From contig JADWMH010000138.1 in assembly GCA_015767355.1 (NCBI GenBank), positions 1 to 5,740 of the forward strand: a stretch of DNA of 5,740 nt, written 5' to 3'. Position numbers and translations under genes: made by a program. The stretch is from Gammaproteobacteria bacterium. Its GTDB lineage: Bacteria > Pseudomonadota > Gammaproteobacteria > Chromatiales > Chromatiaceae. Every line of letters begins with the position of its first letter. The stretch's first letter is position 1. Shown in pieces: positions 1 through 4,654 of this stretch. Below the pieces are notes generated by a model. That model was not told the origin of the DNA, did not search any database, and worked only from the letters and a program-made list of their open reading frames with translations.

Positions 1-62
1 TGTCGAGGCACGAAGCGCATCAACAATGTGCGATGCGCCTCGTACCTCGACACATCCTATGA
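1..62. repeat. Long inverted repeat, dispersed-repeat type hairpin
   Basis: Arms at 1-21 and 32-52 are complementary at 19 of 21 positions, with a 10-nt loop at 22-31. The two exceptions (9/44 and 14/39) are C/A and A/C on the plus strand. On the minus strand they become G-T pairs, which are G-U wobbles in RNA, so a minus-strand transcript would pair along all 21 positions. The right flank (53-62), read on the minus strand, begins with an AGGATG-like head. From memory this resembles short palindromic repeats scattered in gammaproteobacterial intergenic regions. It lies 53 bp past the stop of the gene at 106-555, on its transcript side. There is no T tract, so it is not a typical intrinsic terminator, though it could protect an RNA 3' end. 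The element may continue past the left edge. Confidence 0.75.
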
Positions 63-105
63 AGGACCAGGAGTTCCATTCATCAGCAGCATCGATTCCG
101 GATCC

Positions 106-555
106 TTACTGCATGATGGCAGAATCTCTCTCTATAAAAAGACCGGCATTAAACAAATCCTCTTCATCAGCAACAAACAAACACTTTTTATCTCTACATC
201 CCACGCTTTTATCTGCGTCCACGCCTGCGGATGGCTGCAGTAGATCAAATATCCTGACAGCAGCATGGTATGAGTTGAGTGAAGAGAGAACCACCTCATA
301 TCCATTGATTGAGGTGACGATTATTCTTGATGATGCATGCTTGGTAAGAGCAGGAACTGTGTCAGGATTTACAGCCCGCGCATGTCCCTCATCAACGTCA
401 GATTTTATCCGCTGTATGACATCGTCACTGACTATGCGCAGATCTCCAATCGCCGGTTTACCCGTTTGCAGTTGATCAGGTTGCTGTTGTGTTTGATAAA
501 TCCACAGGAACAGCAGAAGATTGAGAATCATCAGGAGATAAAAAAGCTGGCGCAT
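106..555 (-). CDS. Small membrane-anchored protein of unknown function
   Basis: This 149-residue protein was not recognised with confidence. Residues 3-20 form one hydrophobic segment (FYLLMILNLLLFLWIY core) with no obvious cleavage site. This suggests an uncleaved N-terminal anchor with the rest probably in the periplasm. The soluble part is mixed and acidic, and two cysteines at 120 and 125 (GCRDKKC) could form a disulfide. The N-terminus, a short leader followed by a proline- and glutamine-rich linker, recalls small gammaproteobacterial proteins with a C-terminal SPOR domain. The usual SPOR signature is not evident, so that link is only a guess. It starts 64 bp after the amrA stop on the same strand, so cotranscription with the amr genes is plausible. 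The upstream Shine-Dalgarno match is weak (GGAT-like). Coding status rests on length, a coherent membrane segment and orientation. Confidence 0.72.
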   Translation of the reverse strand: MRQLFYLLMILNLLLFLWIYQTQQQPDQLQTGKPAIGDLRIVSDDVIQRIKSDVDEGHARAVNPDTVPALTKHASSRIIVTSINGYEVVLSSLNSYHAAVRIFDLLQPSAGVDADKSVGCRDKKCLFVADEEDLFNAGLFIERDSAIMQ

Positions 556-619
556 GAGTCATTATCCAACTGTGTGGATTAATTTAACACCCAGGTATTC
601 TTTCACGATCAACTCGTCA

Positions 620-1213
620 TCACGCCTTTTCAGAAAAGGATTGGGTTGTGTAACGGGAGATTTTCAGGTTGTCGGACCAGTAATCAACCGGCAATCCGGC
701 TTTGCGCTTCAACTGCTGCAGAAACTGCCGCGGCTCCGGCAGCGATTCCCACACGCTGGGTAAAAATGTCCCTCTGTTGCCACCCTCTTCAAATATCAGG
801 CCATCCTCTAATGGTCTCAGCTGACTGATCAGATCCTCTTCATCACTGAAGTTGATGGCACTCGGCTTGCCCAGCACCGAGACGCTGATCACGATATCGG
901 CAAATTCATCAACACTAAGAGGTGGAAAACGCGGATCAGAAAATGCCGCCGCCCGTGCATGCTCCGCAACGTCATTGAGCAGGGGCTGATAGGGCTGCAG
1001 TGTGCCGATACAGCCGCGCAGCGCACCATTTTTGTTAAGCGTCACAAAACTGCCTCCATGATGCTGGAGCTGCTCATCATAAGCATCGGCGTCGACATTG
1101 ATTGCATGACGATGCTCCAAGCCATGCTGAATCGACTCGCGTGCAACCCTCAGCAGCTCCTGCTGCTGCTGCAAACTTAATTCATTTCCAGTTTCACTAT
1201 TCATTTTAGCCAT
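620..1213 (-). CDS. amrA: AmmeMemoRadiSam system protein A (AMMECR1 domain)
   Basis: This 197-residue cytosolic protein has no signal peptide or membrane segment. The AMMECR1 signature LRGCIG is at residues 65-70. Other family blocks are DPRFPPL at 93-99, ISVSVL at 109-114 and GTFLPSVWE at 148-156, in the expected order and at the usual full length. The family occurs with Memo and radical SAM proteins in the AmmeMemoRadiSam set. Its reaction is not known to me; the conserved cysteine (68) in the signature is a likely functional residue. It follows amrB on the same strand after a 147-bp gap filled largely by a MITE-like repeat. The start is uncertain. ATG at 1213 directly follows an in-frame TGA, a second ATG lies three codons in (1204), and neither has a visible Shine-Dalgarno sequence. 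It may be read through from amrB, or have a promoter I could not identify. Confidence 0.95.
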   Translation of the reverse strand: MAKMNSETGNELSLQQQQELLRVARESIQHGLEHRHAINVDADAYDEQLQHHGGSFVTLNKNGALRGCIGTLQPYQPLLNDVAEHARAAAFSDPRFPPLSVDEFADIVISVSVLGKPSAINFSDEEDLISQLRPLEDGLIFEEGGNRGTFLPSVWESLPEPRQFLQQLKRKAGLPVDYWSDNLKISRYTTQSFSEKA

Positions 1214-1219
1214 TCAGTT

Positions 1220-1302
1220 TGTCATCTCGATGCAGGAGAGATCTTAATACGCAATCTCTTCAGATCCCTCGTCGATCGTGCCTCACTTCCCTCGGGATGA
1301 CA
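1220..1302. repeat. MITE-like palindromic element between amrB and amrA
   Basis: Imperfect terminal inverted repeats of 11 bp bound this segment: TGTCATCTCGA at 1220-1230 and TCGGGATGACA at 1292-1302, matching at 10 of 11 positions. Inside, AGAGAT (1237-1242) pairs with ATCTCT (1254-1259), and GATCCCTC near 1263-1270 can pair with GAGAGATC near 1236-1243 with one mismatch, so alternative stems are possible. The terminal GTCATCCCGAGGGAAG-type sequence on the minus strand resembles non-coding repeats I recall from many environmental bacterial genomes. No clear target-site duplication was found. The element ends 6 bp before the amrA start codon. Confidence 0.65.
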
Positions 1303-1338
1303 GATCTAATTGCGATCTGTTTTCAATCTTCTTAAGAT
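1301..1338. other. Two small hairpins after the amrB stop
   Basis: CAGATC (1301-1306) and GATCTG (1314-1319) form a 6-bp stem with a 7-nt loop, overlapping the end of the MITE-like repeat. ATCTT (1326-1330) and AAGAT (1334-1338) form a 5-bp stem with a 3-nt loop. On the minus strand, the direction of amrB transcription, neither is followed by a T tract. They are therefore more likely transcript structures than terminators, which is compatible with readthrough from amrB into amrA. Confidence 0.3.
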
Positions 1339-1360
1339 CGCCCCAATTGTAATATTCATT

Positions 1361-2137
1361 TCAGTAGAAGATATAGGACCCATAGCCGACAACCTGGTCC
1401 CGGGGGCCTGCAGTATCTCCGGAATTGCGCACATCCAGGGTCATCTCCTGCAGCCCCTTCTCTGCCGCCACCTGCAGTAAACCACGCACTCCCTGATAGC
1501 CACAGGCATCATTGGAACCGATACTACTGTCAAAGCGTTCGATCGCCTGAGTGGTTGCAGCATCAATCCGGCGGGCTGTTTGATAGTCGTGATAATGGCT
1601 CAGATCGGAGCTGACGACAACCAGGGTCTCATCACCTCCCCACAGTTGACGCAGTACGGCCGCGACCTCTCCGGGTTCGACACTGCCGATCACCAGTGGA
1701 ACCAGCGAGAATTCACCCAGCACCTGCTGCAGAAACGGCAGCTGTACCTCGAGACTATGCTCTTGTTGATGCGCCGCATCAAACAGATCGACACCCACGA
1801 GTGACCTGATGGTTTTCTGATCCAGCGGAACCTTACCCAGGGGGGTTTCAAAATAGTCTGCAGACGGCGCGGCGATACCGCGAAATCCCACCCTGTGATC
1901 AGGTCCCAGCAGTACCACACGCGTGATTGTTTTAGCGTGTTGCCGCAGTTGAGAGTATGCAGCGGCCGCCACAGGCCCTGAGTAGATATAGCCGGCATGG
2001 GGCTGGATCATCGCCTTTGGTTGAGGCGCCTTCATACTGACTTCAGCAAGAAATTGCTGAACCTGTCGCTGAAGTTCGCCCTTATCTCCAGGATAAAACA
2101 TTCCTGCAACTGCCGCAGGACGGATGTTCGATTTCAT
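1361..2137 (-). CDS. amrB: AmmeMemoRadiSam system protein B (Memo domain)
   Basis: This 258-residue cytosolic protein is collinear with the Memo family, which shares its fold with class III extradiol dioxygenases (LigB-like). The N-terminus RPAAVAGMFYPG (6-17) is a family hallmark. Candidate metal-site residues are H47 (QPHAGY), H81 (GPDHR), D178 and H181 (SSDLSHYHDY) and C212 (ACGYQGV). They match the histidine/cysteine set described for human MEMO1. The EHSLEVQLPFL block is at 126-136 and GDTAGPRDQVVGYGSY is near the C-terminus. Length is typical and no key residue is missing. The ATG at 2137 has a near-ideal Shine-Dalgarno sequence 5 nt upstream. The gene is first in the minus-strand amrB-amrA series and divergent from amrS. 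Its physiological substrate is unknown to me. Confidence 0.97.
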   Translation of the reverse strand: MKSNIRPAAVAGMFYPGDKGELQRQVQQFLAEVSMKAPQPKAMIQPHAGYIYSGPVAAAAYSQLRQHAKTITRVVLLGPDHRVGFRGIAAPSADYFETPLGKVPLDQKTIRSLVGVDLFDAAHQQEHSLEVQLPFLQQVLGEFSLVPLVIGSVEPGEVAAVLRQLWGGDETLVVVSSDLSHYHDYQTARRIDAATTQAIERFDSSIGSNDACGYQGVRGLLQVAAEKGLQEMTLDVRNSGDTAGPRDQVVGYGSYIFY

Positions 2138-2142
2138 AACTT

Positions 2143-2150
2143 CCTCCTTT
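2143..2150 (-). promoter_or_regulatory. Strong Shine-Dalgarno for amrB
   Basis: The minus strand reads AAAGGAGG followed by AAGTT and the ATG at 2137. This near-perfect anti-16S match fixes the amrB start and contrasts with the absence of any match before amrA. Confidence 0.85.
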
Positions 2151-2169
2151 CTTAATTCCTTACACTCAC

Positions 2170-2198
2170 AATTTTGGAGTCTTTGTAGAAAAATTCAA
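2170..2198 (-). promoter_or_regulatory. Candidate amrB promoter
   Basis: On the minus strand TTGAAT (2193-2198) and AAAATT (2170-2175) are 17 bp apart, a good spacing. The -10 box matches the consensus at only three positions. It would initiate roughly 25-30 nt upstream of the amrB start. This is a weak prediction by eye. Confidence 0.2.
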
Positions 2199-2205
2199 GC
2201 TGCAG

Positions 2206-2234
2206 TTGACTTTTTTTCATTTACCACCACTCTT
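2206..2234 (+). promoter_or_regulatory. Candidate amrS promoter with TTGACT -35 box
   Basis: TTGACT at 2206-2211 is a 5 of 6 match to the sigma-70 -35 hexamer. At 17 bp spacing the -10 would fall at 2229-2234, inside the 12-bp palindrome, and that hexamer (ACTCTT) is poor. The palindrome could be an operator or the promoter could need an activator. The same TTG could be misread as an amrS start codon. Confidence 0.3.
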
Positions 2235-2240
2235 AAGAGT
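2229..2240. promoter_or_regulatory. Perfect 12-bp palindrome, possible operator
   Basis: ACTCTTAAGAGT is self-complementary over all 12 bases. It lies in the divergent amrB/amrS control region, 20 bp before the preferred amrS start and at the expected -10 position of the TTGACT promoter. A dimeric repressor bound here would block amrS initiation. Chance cannot be excluded for a single site. Confidence 0.35.
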
Positions 2241-2246
2241 AGAGAT

Positions 2247-2251
2247 GGGAG
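2247..2251 (+). promoter_or_regulatory. Shine-Dalgarno deciding the amrS start
   Basis: GGGAG lies 8 nt before ATG 2260. The upstream in-frame ATG at 2245 has only AAGAG 5 nt before it, and TTG 2206 has nothing comparable. This favours the 361-residue protein over longer versions. Confidence 0.55.
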
Positions 2252-2259
2252 AAATAGAG

Positions 2260-3345
2260 ATGAAAGTTACCGAATCCAGACAGCCGACAAAATACTGGCA
2301 TGCAATTGATCATCACCGCATTCAATGTGACCTCTGTCCGCGCTTTTGTAAAATGAAAGAGGGCCAGCGGGGGCTCTGTTTTATCCGTAAAAACGAACAG
2401 GGTGCTGTGATTCTGACATCCTATGGCCGCTCCAGCGGCTTCTGCATCGACCCCATCGAGAAAAAACCGCTGAATCACTTTTATCCGGGATCATCGGTGC
2501 TCTCATTCGGCACAGCAGGCTGCAACCTTGCGTGCAAGTTCTGTCAAAACTGGGATATGTCCAAATCTCGTGAGCTGGATACCCTGATGGACCAGGCATC
2601 ACCCGAGGCCATTGCACGCACGGCTGCAGAGCATGGCTGTCGCAGCGTCGCCTATACCTACAACGACCCGGTCATTTTTCATGAGTATGCCATCGACACG
2701 GCGCTGGCCTGCCGTGAACGGGGAATCAAATCTGTTGCTGTCACCGCCGGATACATCAACCCGGAGCCTCGCAAGGAGTTCTTTGCAGTGATGGATGCTG
2801 CCAATGTCGATCTCAAGTCGTTTAATGAAGATTTCTATCACAAGCTGACAGGGGCGCATCTGCAGCCCGTGCTGGAGACTCTCGAATACATCCATCATGA
2901 AACCGATTGCTGGCTGGAACTGACCACGCTGCTGATTCCGGGCGAAAACGACTCTGACAGAGAGTTGCAAGAGATGACTCAATGGGTCGTCGAACATCTT
3001 GGCCCCGATGTGCCGATGCACTTCTCTGCGTTTCATCCTGACTGGAAAATGAGGGATACTCCGCCAACGCCGCCTGAGACACTGACACGTGCGCGCTCAA
3101 TCGCCATGCAGAACGGCATTCATTACGCCTTCACCGGCAATGTGCATGACGAAAATGGCGAAAGCACCTACTGCCACAGCTGCGGCACACGTCTCATAGG
3201 CCGCGACTGGTATGTCATCACCGACTGGAGACTGAAGGCCGAAGGCTGCTGTCCGGAGTGTGGGGAGAAGTGCGCGGGTGTGTTTGAAACCAAACCCGGA
3301 ACATGGGGAGCCAAACGTCTGCCGGTGATGATTGCTGAGAGATGA
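2260..3345 (+). CDS. amrS: AmmeMemoRadiSam system radical SAM enzyme
   Basis: The protein has 361 residues from the preferred start. The radical SAM motif CNLACKFC supplies C88, C92 and C95 for the 4Fe-4S cluster that cleaves S-adenosylmethionine. The N-terminal block CDLCPRFC with C40 (GLC) adds four cysteines. The C-terminus has CHSCG (305-309) and CCPECGEKC (330-338), a zinc-ribbon or auxiliary metal site as expected in this family. Other blocks are AYTYNDPVIFHEY (131-143) and VDLKSFNEDFY (183-193). The family is related to pyruvate-formate-lyase activating enzymes; its substrate is not known to me. ATG at 2260 is chosen because GGGAG lies 8 nt upstream and the conserved KYWH..D..R.QCDLCP region starts soon after. 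Alternatives are ATG 2245 and TTG 2206. It is transcribed away from amrB and amrA, converges on the thioredoxin-like gene, and has no clear terminator. Confidence 0.96.
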   Translation: MKVTESRQPTKYWHAIDHHRIQCDLCPRFCKMKEGQRGLCFIRKNEQGAVILTSYGRSSGFCIDPIEKKPLNHFYPGSSVLSFGTAGCNLACKFCQNWDMSKSRELDTLMDQASPEAIARTAAEHGCRSVAYTYNDPVIFHEYAIDTALACRERGIKSVAVTAGYINPEPRKEFFAVMDAANVDLKSFNEDFYHKLTGAHLQPVLETLEYIHHETDCWLELTTLLIPGENDSDRELQEMTQWVVEHLGPDVPMHFSAFHPDWKMRDTPPTPPETLTRARSIAMQNGIHYAFTGNVHDENGESTYCHSCGTRLIGRDWYVITDWRLKAEGCCPECGEKCAGVFETKPGTWGAKRLPVMIAER

Positions 3346-3357
3346 TTGTTATGACCA

Positions 3358-3424
3358 TCGCACTCAGAAGAGCGCTCCTACACCAGGACGCCAAAAAGAT
3401 GTAGGAGCGGCCTTTCGGCCGCGA
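3358..3424. repeat. Inverted pair of REP-type palindromes (REPIN-like)
   Basis: Two 25-nt copies lie in inverted orientation, at 3358-3382 (minus) and 3400-3424 (plus), separated by 17 bp. They are identical at 18 of 25 positions and share the head TGTAGGAGCG and the tail GCGA. The right copy folds as GCGGCC-TTTC-GGCCGC (3407-3422). The left copy folds as a 5-bp stem (CGCTC with GAGTG, one G-T pair) around a TTCT loop. The heads can also pair with each other over 10 bp (3373-3382 with 3400-3409). The GTAG head followed by a hairpin is the classic form of REP sequences mobilised by RAYT transposases, and the right copy resembles Pseudomonas REPs. It fills the convergent gap between amrS and the thioredoxin-like gene. 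Confidence 0.8.
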
Positions 3425-3465
3425 AACGCTGGGAGCAGCACATCAGGTTGTGTTGCGTTGTTACA

Positions 3466-4506
3466 CTATTTCCACAAATCGATATCCAGGCCGCGTTTTT
3501 CGAAATCTTCGCGTCGATCCTGCAGGAAGCGCTGGAATTCAGGCTGCTGCCTATAGGCTTCACTCGACACATAGTCCAGCACGCCATGGATATGGAAGGC
3601 ACGCAGATAGCCTTCACTGCGAAACACCTCCTCTCCTTCCCTGTCGAAAAACAGCAGGCTGGGGGCATACTGGATTCCAAGCGACTGCGCCCACTCCCTG
3701 ACCGTAGTCTTGATGCCTGCCGGTGTCGTCATGGCATCACTGCTCCACATATCGAGCACAACCACCTCAAATCCTTGCAGGGATTGTCGAACCCCGGCGC
3801 GCTGCAGAATATCCTCATGCAGTTCATCACAGGTGAGACACTGCTTTTGTTCAAACATCACCAGCAGGGGTTTCTCTCTGTTCACTGCTGACAGATCGAC
3901 TGGAGTTGTTAGAAATCCCTGTTCAACATGCAGTTTTCCACTGGCAGAGCGGGGGTTCATCTCGGAGAGGTAGTCACGTACGGAAAGTTCACTCTCCTTG
4001 TGCTGTGCGACATAATCGAGAATCGCAGAAAAAGAGTGCGGCGGATAATAGCCGTTGAGACGAACAATTGCTCTGCCGCTCTCGTTTAAAAAGAGCAGTG
4101 TCGGCGTGTATTGCACCTTGAGTTGAGCAGCAAACTCCTTTTCGGTGATGCTCTCACCCAGGAGCCCCGCTACCTCCCTGTCTCCCCACATATTCAGCGA
4201 AATCACATCAAAATGCTGCTGCGTCTTCCCCGCAATGACCTGGTCGCCAAAGTTGTCATGCAGCAACTTGCTGCAGTAGGGGCAGCCATCCTGATAGAAA
4301 TAGAGCAGAACCCGCTTCTCTGCTGCTGTTGCTTCAGCAATATCCTCCCGGATATCCAAAAATGACTCCTTGAACCAGGATGGTTTCTCCTGATAGCCGG
4401 GATTCAGTAGCCCTGCATTGACACCCTCGCCACTTGTCGCCGCCTGCAGCAGCATAGGCAGTAGTATTATTAGCAGCAGAAAGAGATATCGGCTCATGGG
4501 TTGCAT
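3466..4506 (-). CDS. Exported tandem thioredoxin-domain protein, SoxW-like
   Basis: This 346-residue protein carries two thioredoxin-fold domains. A signal peptide covers residues 1 to about 22 (hydrophobic run 7-20, then LLQAA), so it probably acts in the periplasm. Domain 1 (about 60-170) has CPYC at 75-78 and the cis-proline segment YTPTL at 133-137. Domain 2 (about 205-315) has CLTC at 223-226 and YAPSL at 280-284. No other cysteines are present, so both active sites look complete. The style (F..V.L.MW, then a xxxP loop and LDYV) fits SoxW-type thioredoxin-related proteins (COG2143), most of which have one domain. A role in periplasmic disulfide reduction, possibly linked to sulfur oxidation, is inference. 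ATG 4506 and ATG 4497 are both possible and neither has a strong Shine-Dalgarno sequence. The gene is isolated from the aldolase by a terminator. Confidence 0.88.
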   Translation of the reverse strand: MQPMSRYLFLLLIILLPMLLQAATSGEGVNAGLLNPGYQEKPSWFKESFLDIREDIAEATAAEKRVLLYFYQDGCPYCSKLLHDNFGDQVIAGKTQQHFDVISLNMWGDREVAGLLGESITEKEFAAQLKVQYTPTLLFLNESGRAIVRLNGYYPPHSFSAILDYVAQHKESELSVRDYLSEMNPRSASGKLHVEQGFLTTPVDLSAVNREKPLLVMFEQKQCLTCDELHEDILQRAGVRQSLQGFEVVVLDMWSSDAMTTPAGIKTTVREWAQSLGIQYAPSLLFFDREGEEVFRSEGYLRAFHIHGVLDYVSSEAYRQQPEFQRFLQDRREDFEKRGLDIDLWK

Positions 4507-4530
4507 TGATGTCGCTAGTGAGTAGCAATA

Positions 4531-4561
4531 AGTATAGCTTCATCTTCTCAAGATGTTGCAA
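4531..4561 (-). promoter_or_regulatory. Candidate promoter of the thioredoxin-like gene
   Basis: The minus strand has TATACT (4531-4536), a 5 of 6 match to the -10 hexamer, and TTGCAA (4556-4561) 19 bp upstream, a 4 of 6 match to the -35 hexamer. The spacing is longer than ideal. A promoter is expected here because a terminator separates this gene from the one upstream. Initiation near 4524 would leave a leader of about 18-20 nt. Confidence 0.4.
4541..4555. promoter_or_regulatory. Inverted repeat within promoter spacer
   Basis: CATCTT (4541-4546) and AAGATG (4550-4555) form a perfect 6-bp inverted repeat around a 3-nt centre. It lies between the candidate -35 and -10 boxes of the thioredoxin-like gene, a position where a repressor or a MerR-type activator could act. 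Confidence 0.3.
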
Positions 4562-4590
4562 TCTGTGTTTATCTGTGTGCATCTGTGGTG
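4561..4590. repeat. Three direct repeats of ATCTGTG with 10-bp period
   Basis: ATCTGTG occurs at 4561-4567, 4571-4577 and 4581-4587, exactly 10 bp apart and so on one face of the helix. On the minus strand they read CACAGAT and lie immediately upstream of the candidate -35 box of the thioredoxin-like gene, where an activator could bind. From memory, similar ATCTGTG-rich strings occur as dispersed intergenic sequence in many bacteria, so a non-regulatory repeat is an equally good explanation. Confidence 0.6.
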
Positions 4591-4602
4591 AAAAATGTAC
4601 AT

Positions 4603-4633
4603 AAAAAAACCGCATCAGGTGATGCGGTTTTTT
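4603..4633 (-). terminator. Intrinsic terminator of the aldolase gene
   Basis: AAAAAACCGCATCA (4604-4617) is perfectly complementary to TGATGCGGTTTTTT (4620-4633), a 14-bp inverted repeat with a very short centre. The functional stem is probably CCGCATC with GATGCGG. On the minus strand it ends in a run of seven T residues (4603-4609). It begins 21 bp past the aldolase stop. The plus strand also has a T6 run, so it could act in both directions, though no plus-strand gene ends here. Confidence 0.92.
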
Positions 4634-4654
4634 GTTCTCGTGGTTGAGAGAGGA

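Noticed and set aside
26..475. Plus-strand open frame of 149 codons at the left end
   Set aside because: It overlaps the minus-strand gene with the membrane segment and its 5' part is the hairpin repeat. The translation is serine- and threonine-rich with no domain. The minus-strand frame is also a call of limited certainty, but is better supported.
582..612. Possible internal promoter (TTGATC and TTAAAT, 19 bp apart, minus strand) before the gene at 106-555
   Set aside because: Both boxes are weak and the spacing is long. Cotranscription with amrA is as likely.
1301..1319. Hairpin after amrB as an intrinsic terminator
   Set aside because: It has only 6 bp in the stem and no T run on the minus strand, where amrB is transcribed.
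2599..3036. Minus-strand open frame of 145 codons opposite amrS
   Set aside because: It is a shadow of the radical SAM gene, and its composition reflects the complement of conserved amrS codons.
3400..3424. REP hairpin as a terminator for amrS
   Set aside because: No T tract follows on the plus strand. On the minus strand the nearest T run is about 10 nt beyond the stem.
3448..3891. Plus-strand open frame of 147 codons opposite the thioredoxin-like gene
   Set aside because: It is antisense to a gene with signal peptide and two CxxC domains, shows no family motif, and lacks a ribosome binding site.
2260..4506. Functional partnership between AmrS and the thioredoxin-like protein
   Set aside because: AmrS and its partners look cytosolic, the thioredoxin-like protein has a signal peptide, and the genes converge instead of sharing a transcript.
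4334..4615. Minus-strand open frame of 93 codons upstream of and overlapping the thioredoxin-like gene start
   Set aside because: Its first part is translated from the ATCTGTG repeat and terminator hairpin, and the rest is out of frame with the real gene. It is a repeat artefact.
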